From: Bacteroidia bacterium
Lineage (GTDB): Bacteria > Bacteroidota > Bacteroidia > NS11-12g > UBA9320
Reading direction: 5' to 3'
Assembly (NCBI GenBank): GCA_013042025.1
Contig: JABDQY010000114.1
Location: 1-39,628 of the forward strand
Length of the DNA: 39,628 nucleotides
Part shown: positions 23,951 through 33,800 of the stretch, piece after piece
Layout: every line of letters begins with the position of its first letter
Numbering within the stretch: position 1 is the stretch's first letter
Position numbers and translations under genes: made by a program
Notes under the pieces: generated by a model
The model's database searches: none
Told to the model about the DNA's origin: nothing
What the model saw: only the letters and a program-made list of their open reading frames with translations

Positions 23951-24700
23951 ATGAAGAACATCCTAGCAGTATTAATTTTGTTATTGAGCTTGTCCTCAAA
24001 AGCCCAAATTGCAAATTTTTCTAAGCAAGGTTTTTTCTTTAGTCCGAATTATGCGGTACAAATTCCTCAGGCAGATTTAAAAGAACGATTTAGAACCTTT
24101 TCATCTATTGGGTTAGGGGTTATTTATAAAACAAAGGCTAACCTTACTTTTGGGATTGATTATGACTGGTATTTTGGTAATCGTTTAAAAGAAAGTGGGA
24201 CATTTAGTTCTATTACCCTAGATTCAGGACAGATTATCGACTCCGATGGGAATTTTTCTATTGTACGTCTTAACGTTGAAGGCAATTACCTCACTGCTAA
24301 TGTGGGATATTTGATTAATATACCAAAAGATGAACCTAATTCTGGAATTCTTGTCCAGTTAGGTTTTGGATGGATGCAACATAGAATTGACGTTGTTTCA
24401 TCTCAAAACAAAATACCACAATTAAATGGAGAATATGAAAAAGGATATGATAAACTTACATATGGATTTGCGATGAAACAATTCGTTGGATATCAGCACT
24501 TAGTGAACAGAAATCATTTTCATTTTCGCGTTGGTGTAGAATTTAATGAGGGATTTACACAAGGAAGAAGAACCTGGGACTTTAATGCAAATAAGTCGGG
24601 ATTAGACAAACGCTTTGACGGGACCGTTGCTATTAAGGCGGGGGTGGTTTTACCTGTATTTACAAAGTCAAAGAGTGATGAAGAATTCTTTATAGATTAA
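23951..24700 (+). CDS. Outer-membrane beta-barrel protein
   Basis: A 249-residue exported protein with a signal peptide (about 1-18, SSKA-Q) and repeated amphipathic strands (e.g. LTFGIDYDWYFGN, RLNVEGNYLTANVGYLI, HFHFRVGVEFNEGF), consistent with a small outer-membrane barrel. No specific family is recognised. I start it at the ATG at 23951; an in-frame TTG at 23948 is an alternative. A TTTCTTTG element lies five bases before the ATG. Two bases separate its stop from waaA, suggesting translational coupling. Confidence 0.75.
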   Translation: MKNILAVLILLLSLSSKAQIANFSKQGFFFSPNYAVQIPQADLKERFRTFSSIGLGVIYKTKANLTFGIDYDWYFGNRLKESGTFSSITLDSGQIIDSDGNFSIVRLNVEGNYLTANVGYLINIPKDEPNSGILVQLGFGWMQHRIDVVSSQNKIPQLNGEYEKGYDKLTYGFAMKQFVGYQHLVNRNHFHFRVGVEFNEGFTQGRRTWDFNANKSGLDKRFDGTVAIKAGVVLPVFTKSKSDEEFFID

Positions 24701-24702
24701 GA

Positions 24703-25911
24703 ATGTTCAACTTTCTATATACCATTTTATCAGGATTATCACCAGCCATTTTAAACATAATTGGGCTTTTTAATACTAAAATTAGAACTTTTTTAGAAGA
24801 TAGAAAAGAAGGGCAGTCGGTTAAATCGTTACCCAAAGAATATTGGATTCATTGTGCTTCATTAGGAGAGTATGAAATGGCAGTTCCAGTTATTGAACGA
24901 TTGCTAGAATCTTATCAACTTAAAGATTTACTAATAACATTCTTTAGTCCAAGTGGATATAACCAAGCAATTAAAGGAAAATACAAAGAAGCAATTATGT
25001 ATCTCCCTTTTGATGGTAAAAAAAATGTTGTCGGTTTCTATGATATGTATCAACCCAAAAGGGCACTGTTTATTCGATATGACTTTTGGTATAACTTTAT
25101 TCGTCACGGCTTAAAACGCGGGACGCGGTTTTATTTAATTAATGGTCGATTTACTGCTAACCACAAGATTTTTGGTTTTTTGGGGAAAGCCTATTTAAAG
25201 TTGTTGAAGCAATTCCGTGGAATATTTGTTTCAGATGAGAACAGCTACAAAGTGCTAGTATCCAACGATATTGATAAGGTTGATCTGACAGGAGACACTC
25301 GTTTTGATCGTGTTATTCAACTAAAAAATGATAATAGATTATTTCCAGAAATCGAATCATTTAAGTCGGATAGAAAGTTATTAATACTGGGTTCTTCTTG
25401 GAAGGCGGAGGAAGACCTTTTATTGCAACTACTTCAAAAAAAGAAGGCAAATTTAGCAGTGATTATTGCTCCTCATGATATTAAACGTTCGGAAGAAATT
25501 AAAAAGGAACTTTCGGAGTATGGTACTAAACTATACACAGAAGGTAATTTTAGTTCGACTGATAAAGTATTAATAATCAACACTATTGGAATGCTTTCTT
25601 CGCTTTATCGTTATGGAGATTTTGCCTTAATTGGCGGTGGCTTTTCTGGAGCACTTCATAATATTTTAGAGCCGGCTGTTTGGGGATGTCACATTTCATT
25701 TGGTCCAAGAATTGAGAAATTTCCAGAAGCATCTGATTTTATTGATGCAGGATTTGCTTATAAAATTGAAAATAAGCAAGAATGGATAAATGAGATTTCT
25801 AGCTCAATGAATGACGAAAAGAAGCTCGCGTCTATAGCAAATCTTGCTAATAATTATGTGAACATACAGGAAGGTGCAACAAGTATAATTTACACCGAAG
25901 TTATTTCATAA
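24703..25911 (+). CDS. waaA: 3-deoxy-D-manno-octulosonic acid (Kdo) transferase
   Basis: Inner-membrane-associated glycosyltransferase that adds Kdo to lipid A precursor during LPS core synthesis. At 402 aa it matches the WaaA/KdtA family. An N-terminal membrane-proximal helix (about 3-22) precedes a GT-B fold; the catalytic Glu lies in CASLGEYE (Glu56). C-terminal signatures are LGSSWKAEEDLL, IIAPHDIKRS and IGGGFSGALHNILEPAVWG with the conserved NxxE (here HNILE). ATG start; coupled to the beta-barrel gene. Confidence 0.93.
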   Translation: MFNFLYTILSGLSPAILNIIGLFNTKIRTFLEDRKEGQSVKSLPKEYWIHCASLGEYEMAVPVIERLLESYQLKDLLITFFSPSGYNQAIKGKYKEAIMYLPFDGKKNVVGFYDMYQPKRALFIRYDFWYNFIRHGLKRGTRFYLINGRFTANHKIFGFLGKAYLKLLKQFRGIFVSDENSYKVLVSNDIDKVDLTGDTRFDRVIQLKNDNRLFPEIESFKSDRKLLILGSSWKAEEDLLLQLLQKKKANLAVIIAPHDIKRSEEIKKELSEYGTKLYTEGNFSSTDKVLIINTIGMLSSLYRYGDFALIGGGFSGALHNILEPAVWGCHISFGPRIEKFPEASDFIDAGFAYKIENKQEWINEISSSMNDEKKLASIANLANNYVNIQEGATSIIYTEVIS

Positions 25912-25943
25912 AGGTGTAATGTCTAATTTGGAAGTGGGTCGAA

Positions 25944-27650
25944 TTATTTCAAGCTAACCGTAACCACATCACCTTCTTTAGTAATTTGTGTAATTCCATG
26001 ACCAGCAAGCCCTTTTAAAGATTTGTCCCATTGTTTATTGCTAAGTTCTAGCTTACCTTTTAGTTCGCCAATTTCTAGGGCACCATTTTTTTGTAAAATG
26101 TCATGAACAGCTTTTTCGTTATCGTTCAGTTCAGGACCTTTTTCGACTTTTTGTTCTGGTCGCATTTGAGGAAAGAATAGAACTTCTTGTATACTATCAT
26201 TATTCGTTAGTAACATTACTAATCTGTCGATTCCAATTCCAATTCCTGCTGTTGGCGGCATGCCATATTCCAATGCTGCTAAGAAATCCTGATCAATAAA
26301 CATAGCTTCGTCATCACCACGTTCCATTAGTTTGATTTGTTCTTCAAATCGTTCACGTTGGTCTATTGGGTCATTTAACTCACTATAGCAATTTGCAATC
26401 TCCTTACCGTTAACAATCAGTTCAAATCGTTCGGTAAGTTCGGGATTGTCTCGATGTTTCTTTGTTAATGGGCTCATACTAACGGGGTAGTCCATAATAA
26501 ATGTTGGTTGGATTAGTAAATGTTCTACTTTTTCACCAAAGATTTCATCAATTAGTTTCCCTTTGCCCATGCTGTCATCTATTTCAACACCAAATTCTTT
26601 AGCAGTTTTGCGAAGTTCATCTTCAGTCATCTCGCTCACATCCACATTCGTATACTTTTCAATTGCACCAAATAAAGTTAGACGCTGGAATGGCTTCCCA
26701 AAATCGATGGTATGATCTCCAAAAACTACATCTGATTTCCCATTAACATCGATGGCGATTTTCTTGAACATTTCTTCAGTAGTATCCATCATCCATTGAT
26801 AATCCTTATACGCTACATACAATTCCATTTGACTAAACTCCGGATTATGGGTTTTATCCATTCCTTCATTTCTAAAATCTTTAGCAAATTCATATACTCC
26901 TTCAAAACCACCTACAATTAGCCGTTTTAAGTACAACTCATTCGCAATTCTTAAATAGAGCGGAATATCTAATGCGTTGTGATGGGTAATAAATGGACGT
27001 GCAGCTGCTCCTCCTGGAATAGCTTGTAGGATTGGTGTTTCTACTTCTAAATATCCTTTATCATTTAAAAAGTTACGCATTGAAGCTACTGCTTTTGTGC
27101 GTTTTATAAATGTGTCTCTTACTTTTCTGTTGACGATCAAATCTACATAACGTTTTCTATACCGTTGTTCTGGATCTGTAAATGCATCATATATCTTACC
27201 ATCTACTTCTTTTGGCATAGGCAATGGAGTTAATGATTTTGAAAGCACGGTTAATTCTTTTACATGAATTGATATTTCCCCAGTTTGTGTTTTAAAAACA
27301 TGACCTTTAACACCTAAAATATCTCCTAAATCAAGAAGTTTCTTGAATACTTCATTATATATGGTTTTGTCTTCACCTGGACATAACTCATCTCTATTGA
27401 AATAAGCTTGAATACTTCCTTGTTCATCTTGGAGCTCTCCAAAACTTGCTTTACCCATGATTCTTCTTCGCATTAATCTTCCTGCGAAAGAAATTTCTTT
27501 GAACTTATCTGGTTCGTCATCAAAATTTTCAAGAATTTGGGTACTCGAGAAGTCTTTTGGATATACATCCGCAGGATATGGATTTATTCCTAATTCTCTT
27601 AGCTTATCTAAGGCTTGTCTTCTCTGAATTTGTTGCTCGTTTAGCTCCAT
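25944..27650 (-). CDS. lysS: Lysyl-tRNA synthetase (class II) with C-terminal extension
   Basis: Charges tRNA-Lys with lysine. I take the ATG at 27650 (568 aa): the in-frame upstream ATG at 27731 would add 27 residues with no conservation to LysRS and lies upstream of the TATATTTG promoter element. The OB-fold anticodon-binding domain occupies about 35-150, and the class II core about 165-495 includes motif 2 (FRNEGMDKTHNPEF) and motif 3 (GIGIGIDRLVMLL). Residues 496-568 form a charged linker and a small winged-helix-like domain (NDNEKAVHDILQ...ITKEGDVVTVSLK) not present in E. coli LysRS. Confidence 0.95.
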   Translation of the reverse strand: MELNEQQIQRRQALDKLRELGINPYPADVYPKDFSSTQILENFDDEPDKFKEISFAGRLMRRRIMGKASFGELQDEQGSIQAYFNRDELCPGEDKTIYNEVFKKLLDLGDILGVKGHVFKTQTGEISIHVKELTVLSKSLTPLPMPKEVDGKIYDAFTDPEQRYRKRYVDLIVNRKVRDTFIKRTKAVASMRNFLNDKGYLEVETPILQAIPGGAAARPFITHHNALDIPLYLRIANELYLKRLIVGGFEGVYEFAKDFRNEGMDKTHNPEFSQMELYVAYKDYQWMMDTTEEMFKKIAIDVNGKSDVVFGDHTIDFGKPFQRLTLFGAIEKYTNVDVSEMTEDELRKTAKEFGVEIDDSMGKGKLIDEIFGEKVEHLLIQPTFIMDYPVSMSPLTKKHRDNPELTERFELIVNGKEIANCYSELNDPIDQRERFEEQIKLMERGDDEAMFIDQDFLAALEYGMPPTAGIGIGIDRLVMLLTNNDSIQEVLFFPQMRPEQKVEKGPELNDNEKAVHDILQKNGALEIGELKGKLELSNKQWDKSLKGLAGHGITQITKEGDVVTVSLK

Positions 27651-27667
27651 TTTAAAAATTGTGGGTG

Positions 27668-27675
27668 CAAATATA
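27668..27675 (-). promoter_or_regulatory. -7 promoter element (TATATTTG) for lysS
   Basis: Exact TAnnTTTG match, 17 bases before the ATG at 27650; its position decides that start. Confidence 0.6.
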
Positions 27676-27763
27676 AATTTTCCCTTTGTCTGAATTGGGT
27701 TATTTCCCTTAAAATGAAGCAACTTATTCAATGTAGGAATAGTCTTTTATACTACAGTACGTG

Positions 27764-27771
27764 TATTTTTG
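27764..27771 (+). promoter_or_regulatory. -7 promoter element (TATTTTTG) for the type B T9SS cargo gene
   Basis: Exact TAnnTTTG match, seven bases before the ATG at 27779; it argues against a GTG start at 27761. Confidence 0.55.
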
Positions 27772-27778
27772 TTTCTCA

Positions 27779-30700
27779 ATGATAAAAAAGGGTTTGTTTT
27801 TCTTGGTGTTGTTATCGATAAGCTCTAGCAGCTGGTCGCAGCAATTATCGATGAAACAAGGAAGCTCAGCCTTTGAATTTATTGAAAACAAGGGTCAATT
27901 TCATCCTTTAGCCAAATACAAAACAAGAATTCCTAATGGAAATTTGTATCTAGAAGGTGGTGGAATTTTGTATGACCTATTTGATTCTGACGACTATCAT
28001 CGAATCCAGCAATGGAAGCATGATCATCCTGCTCAAATGTCTGATGAAGTTGTTGGAAGACATGCGGTACGAATCAAATTTAAAGGAGTCCAGTACGCTC
28101 CAAAGTCCATATCTAGAGATTATTTAGACCATTATTACAATTACTTTCTAGGTTCAAATTCTGATAATTGGGTTAGCAAAGTTTACCCTTCAAGTGAAGT
28201 AGTTTATAAAGATGTTTATCCGGGAATAGATTTTGAAATAAATGGAGCACATTCTGTTAAGTATCAATGGGTTGTAAGAAACCCAACCTATTCAAAAGTA
28301 TCACAAATACAATCAATTATTGAAGGTGCAGATTCTATTAAAATAGAAAATCAACAACTTAAAATATTTACATCAGTAGGTGTATTAATCGATGACATTC
28401 CGTATGCTTATCAAGTTGTAAATGGAACCGTAAATGAAGTACCTTGTACGTATAAACTTCGTGATTCAACTGTTTCTTTTTCACTGCTTGAAAGTATTAA
28501 CCCAGATTACCCTTTGATTATTGATCCTAAACTGATATTCTCTACTTACTCTGGTTCATTGGGAGATAATTTTGGATTTACCGCAACTTATGACTCAAAA
28601 GGAAACCTTTATGCAGGCGGCATAGTGGATGCCTTTGGAAATCTAAATTATCCGGTTACACCTGGTGCATTTCAGACAAATTTTGGAGGAGGTTCTGGTG
28701 TTACACCTGCAAATTTACCATGTGACATCTCATTGAGTAAGTATGATTCTGCCGGAAGTAAACTACTTTGGGCAACATATCTAGGTGGGGCAGAAGACGA
28801 GTATCCACATAGTTTGGTGGTGGATAGAAATGATGACTTGCTGGTTTTTGGCACTTCATTTTCAATGGATTATCCTTATTCAAGTAATGGCTACGATACA
28901 ACGCATAGTGGAGGAACAGATATTATTGTAACGAAATTGTCAGAGGATGGAAGTGTATTAATTGGTTCAACGTTTATTGGTGGAAAAGCGAATGATGGAT
29001 TGAATCAAAACTTGCTATTAAAACATAATTATGCTGACGATTTTAGGGGAGATATAATTACTGACGATGATGGTAATATTTTTGTTGCAACTTGTACATT
29101 ATCAGATTCTTTACCTTTAAAAGATGAAATACAAATAGAGCGAAAAGGAGGGACTGATGGTTATATATTTCAATTAAGTGGAGATTGTTCGGAGTTACTT
29201 TGGGGCACATATTTGGGGGGTACTTCTTCCGATGCCTTGTATAGTATAAAACTGGACCAATTTAATAACATTTACGTTGGAGGAGGGTCTGCAAGTGGAA
29301 ATTTGCCGGGTTCTCAAAACGTAATTTATCCGAATAAAATTGGAGATGTTGATGGTATTATTTCAATCTTTAGCAAAGAAGATAAGAGTTTAAAGAAACT
29401 AACATATTGGGGAACTCCTTCTTATGATCAAATTTATTTTATTGATATCGATTCAAAAAATCGAATTTACGCTACGGGGCAAACCGAAGGGTCAATATCT
29501 CAAACATCCGGAACCTATGGTGGCAGCAACTACGGACAGTTTATTTTTAGAATAGATACTTTACTTGAAACTGTAGATTTTCAGACAACTTTTGGAAATC
29601 GTATACAACAAATAAACTTAGCACCAAGTGCCTTTTTGGTAGACGTTTGTGATCATATTTATTTTTCAGGTTGGGGCTCAATTGTTAGCCCGAATAATCC
29701 TGGAAGCACCCAGGATATGGAAGTAACATCAGACGCAGAACAAGTTGCTACTGATTCCAACGATTTCTATATTCTAGTATTGGATAAAGATGCAAGCGGG
29801 TTATTATATGCTACCTACTTCGGAGGAGATATAACGGATGATCATGTGGATGGAGGAACAAGTAGATTTGACAAGAAAGGTGTTATCTATCAATCAGTTT
29901 GCTCAAGTTGCCCACCCGCGAGAGATGGTCAAACAACTCAGGTAAGCGACTTTCCAACTTCAGTGGGTGCTGCTTTTGAAACCAATCCAAGTATTCGTTG
30001 TAGCAATGCCTCTTTTAAGATAGATCTGCAGATAAAAACTGCAGTTATAGCAGACTTTATTGCTAATCCCAATATAGGATGCAATCCTTTAAATGTGCAG
30101 TTTACGAATAGGAGTATTCTAGGAGAAACGCTCTTATGGGAGTTTGGGGATGGTGATACTTCTACCGAGATAAATCCAACACATACATACATTGAACCAG
30201 GGTTGTTCACAGTTCGATTAACTGTAATTGATTCAAATACCTGTAATATTTCGTCCATATATGAGCGTCAAATTCTGGTTATTGAACAATCGATTACAGA
30301 TTTTGCTGCCAGTTATGATGTATGTAAAGCCGAATTCGAATTAGTTAATAATTCACAGAATGCCCTCACTTATAATTGGTACTTTGGTGATGGGAATACA
30401 TCTACTGATAAAACACCGAAACATGAGTATTCTGAAACTGGAACTTATTCAGTTAAATTAGTTGTAAATGAAGGGATGCGTTGTGAAAGTTCAGATTCCC
30501 AGGAGGTTGTAATAAGCGGTGATGCAAAACCAGAAATTACATTGTACAATGTTTTTACACCAAATGGAGATGGACTAAATGATTGTTTTTGGTTAGACGG
30601 AATAAACTTGGAATGTTCAGAATATGAATTAAAAATCTTTAATCGCTGGGGTGAAAAAGTATTTCATTCATTTGAGATTAATGAATGTTGGAACGGAAAT

Positions 30701-30817
30701 GTATTTAATACTAAACAGGTTCTACCTGGGGGTACTTACTTCTATATTGTGAATTTAGGAAAAAATAGTGTAAATTTGGACACTTATTCAGGTACTATTA
30801 CCTTAATAAAAGATTAA
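27779..30817 (+). CDS. T9SS type B / gliding-motility-associated secreted protein with SBBP and PKD repeats
   Basis: A 1012-residue extracellular protein. Signal peptide about 1-20 (SSSSWS-Q). N-terminal DUF7948-like domain (about 28-250, beginning with FIENKGQFH) precedes SBBP-type beta-propeller repeats (about 255-720; repeated units such as LLWATYLGG, LLWGTYLGG, LLYATYFGG). Two PKD domains (about 759-838 and 842-905, each with the F/W-x-FGDG core) follow, and the last 90 residues are a gliding-motility-associated type B sorting domain starting at FTPNGDGLND. Such proteins are exported by the T9SS and often act as adhesins. Start at the ATG after the promoter. Seventeen bases separate it from the next gene. 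Confidence 0.9.
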   Translation: MIKKGLFFLVLLSISSSSWSQQLSMKQGSSAFEFIENKGQFHPLAKYKTRIPNGNLYLEGGGILYDLFDSDDYHRIQQWKHDHPAQMSDEVVGRHAVRIKFKGVQYAPKSISRDYLDHYYNYFLGSNSDNWVSKVYPSSEVVYKDVYPGIDFEINGAHSVKYQWVVRNPTYSKVSQIQSIIEGADSIKIENQQLKIFTSVGVLIDDIPYAYQVVNGTVNEVPCTYKLRDSTVSFSLLESINPDYPLIIDPKLIFSTYSGSLGDNFGFTATYDSKGNLYAGGIVDAFGNLNYPVTPGAFQTNFGGGSGVTPANLPCDISLSKYDSAGSKLLWATYLGGAEDEYPHSLVVDRNDDLLVFGTSFSMDYPYSSNGYDTTHSGGTDIIVTKLSEDGSVLIGSTFIGGKANDGLNQNLLLKHNYADDFRGDIITDDDGNIFVATCTLSDSLPLKDEIQIERKGGTDGYIFQLSGDCSELLWGTYLGGTSSDALYSIKLDQFNNIYVGGGSASGNLPGSQNVIYPNKIGDVDGIISIFSKEDKSLKKLTYWGTPSYDQIYFIDIDSKNRIYATGQTEGSISQTSGTYGGSNYGQFIFRIDTLLETVDFQTTFGNRIQQINLAPSAFLVDVCDHIYFSGWGSIVSPNNPGSTQDMEVTSDAEQVATDSNDFYILVLDKDASGLLYATYFGGDITDDHVDGGTSRFDKKGVIYQSVCSSCPPARDGQTTQVSDFPTSVGAAFETNPSIRCSNASFKIDLQIKTAVIADFIANPNIGCNPLNVQFTNRSILGETLLWEFGDGDTSTEINPTHTYIEPGLFTVRLTVIDSNTCNISSIYERQILVIEQSITDFAASYDVCKAEFELVNNSQNALTYNWYFGDGNTSTDKTPKHEYSETGTYSVKLVVNEGMRCESSDSQEVVISGDAKPEITLYNVFTPNGDGLNDCFWLDGINLECSEYELKIFNRWGEKVFHSFEINECWNGNVFNTKQVLPGGTYFYIVNLGKNSVNLDTYSGTITLIKD

Positions 30818-30834
30818 ACTACAATTTAACTACA

Positions 30835-33800
30835 ATGAAAAAACACTACTTGTTAATTGCCATTTCTGTGGTAACAATTTTCTCAATTAACCATTTTTTT
30901 AATTCAAGTTTTCAAGATTCTCAAGAGGAGGACTCATCTAAATTAGATAAAAAAACCAGAACAGATTTAGCCAATGCTCAAAACTTTCAAATGATCGTTG
31001 ATCCAGCAACCGGTGAGGTGCCAAGAGAACGATTATGGAAAACTGTTGACCTCTTAAAAATGCAAGAAGGAAGCAGAAATAAAGCTGCAATTGCTGATGT
31101 TGTTTGGTCCGAAAGAGGGCCCAATAATGTAGGGGGTAGAACACGAGCAATTATGTTTGACCCAAATGATGCAACCAAGTCTAGAGTGTTTTCTGCTGGT
31201 GTTGCAGGAGGATTATGGGTATGTGAAAATATTTACGCCACAACACCTTCGTGGACTGCAATTGATGACTTTTTTGATAACTTAGCAATAACAACCTTAG
31301 CGTTTGACCCAGTTGATTCGGATACAATGTATTTTGGAACAGGAGAAGGGTATTCCAATTTGGATGCAGTGCGAGGAGATGGTATTTGGAGAAGTTTAGA
31401 CGGCGGTGACACATGGACACAGCTTTCAAGTACCACAGGTTCTAGTTTTAACTATGTTCAGAAAGTGGCAGTTGATGGTTCAGGAAATGTTTATGCTGCA
31501 ACAAGAAGCGGTGTTTATAAATCAATCAATCAAGGAACTTCATGGTCAACAATCCTTTCAACAAGCATTCCAGCTATTGGCGTAAAAGCTAGTACTAACA
31601 ATGCAGCGGATATAGAAATAGCTGCGAATGGAGATATTTATGTTGCTATGGGAATTTTCTCTACCGATGGTGTTTATAAGAGCACAAATGGAGGTACTTC
31701 ATGGACCAAAGTGTATACAGCAAGTGGTGAGCAGCGAATTGAAATTGCTTGTGCACCTTCAAATAGTTCTTATGTCTACATGATTACTCAAAGTTCTTCT
31801 ACAAGAGCTGCAGCTTCTGTACAGCGAACTACGAACAGCGGATCTTCTTGGAGCTCATTAAGCAACCCAAATGATGGCGTAGGCGGAAGCAATTTCTGCA
31901 GAAACCAAGCTTGGTACGATATAAGTTTAGAAGTTGATCCTACAGATGCAGACAATGCCTATATAGGAGGAGTAGATTTATTTAAGACTACAAACGGCGG
32001 GTCATCATGGACTCAAGTTTCTCATTGGTATGGAGGCGGAGGCTTTCCTGAGGTACATGCCGATCAGCACATAGCATTATTTGCCTCAGGAAGCTCAGAT
32101 ACAATGGTGTTTGGAAATGATGGAGGAATTTATGTAACTACAAATGCGTCAAGTTCTACTCCAAGTTTCTCTCATCAAGTAGCATCTTACAATGTAACAC
32201 AATTTTATTCTGGAGCTATTCATCCTACGGCATATCAGCATTATTTTATAGCTGGATCTCAAGATAATGGTAGCCAGCGATTTAATTCATTTGGAGTAAA
32301 TTCTACGGATGAAGTAACGGGAGGTGATGGTGCATTTGTGCATATAGATCAAGCAGACCCAACATATCAATATACTTCATATGTATATAACCAGTATAGA
32401 AGATCAGCAAATAATTGGTCATCATATACATCTGTAAACATAAGTAGCAGTGCTGGTAAGTTTATTAATCCCACAGATTATGATAACAATGCTCAGATAA
32501 TGTATTGTTCCTGGAACGCAGATACTTTTATGCGATGGACAAATCCTCGCTCTGGATCTTCCTATTCTTTGGTGGAGTTTGGTTCTTCTTCAGGGGAAGT
32601 TTCAACTGTTGCTTGCGATCCCAACACAGCAAACAGAATTTACCTTGGAACAGATGATGGCGAAATATGGAAAATTGATAATGCTCATAGCACAGTAACA
32701 GCAACAGATGTTACGCCATCTGGAATGGGGGCTTATCATTATGTAAGTTGCATAGCAATTCAAAATGGAGATGCAAATCACCTACTAGCAACAGTTTCAA
32801 ATTATGGGGTTACTTCGGTATATGAGTCAACAGACGCAGGTTCTAGTTGGACAAGTGTAGAAGGTAACTTACCAGACATGCCTGTTCGCTGGGCAATATT
32901 TAGCCCGATAGGCGGAGATAGTGCATTGCTTGCAACAGAGCTAGGTGTATGGTCTACCGATAACTTGAATGGAGGTTCAACAAATTGGGCAGCAACAAAT
33001 ACAGGTTTAGCAAATGTCAGAACGGATATGCTTCAAGTTAGAATGAGCGATTCTACTGTGATTGCCGCAACTCATGGAAGGGGATTGTATTCGTGCAGCT
33101 TTAGTGAAATTGTAAGTCCTGGATTTATGACGGATAAGGCTGTTGTGTATCCATGTGAAACTGTAATCTTTACAGATACTTCGATTGGTGCAACTTCTTG
33201 GGCTTGGGATTTTAACAATGATGGTAATACCGATGCCACTTCTCAAAATCCAACATGGACATACAACACTAGTGGTTACAAAACTGTTAAACTGGTGATA
33301 AATGGAACAGATTCCATTGTATCTACTAATCACGTTACTGTTTTACCAAAATTAGGAACACCGTATACCGCAGCTGATGGTGGAGATTTCGAAAGTAACT
33401 TTTGGCATTTTGGAAGTAATGCAACTATAGGAACAAACATTTGGGAAAGAGGAACTCCTACAAACGCAATTACCACACTCAACTCAAATTCCAACGGATG
33501 GAAAACAGATTTAGATGAAGATTGTCCTGATGAAACAATTGAGGCACATTTATATACTCCTAGCTTTAATATGTCAGCAAGTGGAACTTATACTTTATCA
33601 TTTAGAAAAAGCATGGAATGGTTCTACTCAAATGCACCATACACTGTTATTGTAGAATATTCAATCAATAGCGGAAGTTCATGGTCCAAACTAGGAACAT
33701 CTCCTGATGCTAATGGAACAAATTGGTATGCAAATACAGGTATTCACACTTTGCTTTTAGCGGATCAAACTGGTTTTTTAGAAAGTGCTTCAAACGAACT

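Noticed and set aside
27651..27731. N-terminal extension of lysS to the ATG at 27731
   Set aside because: The extra 27 residues do not look like LysRS and the TATATTTG promoter element at 27668-27675 lies inside them.
28672..28901. Open frames on the minus strand inside the large T9SS cargo genes and elsewhere
   Set aside because: They run antisense to well-supported genes, lack recognisable domains or promoters and have compositions expected of shadow frames.
31381..32870. Possible DNA tandem repeat or CRISPR-like array in the Asp-box gene
   Set aside because: The repetition is at protein level (S-x-D-x-G-x-T-W boxes at irregular spacing); the DNA copies are divergent and there are no uniform spacers.
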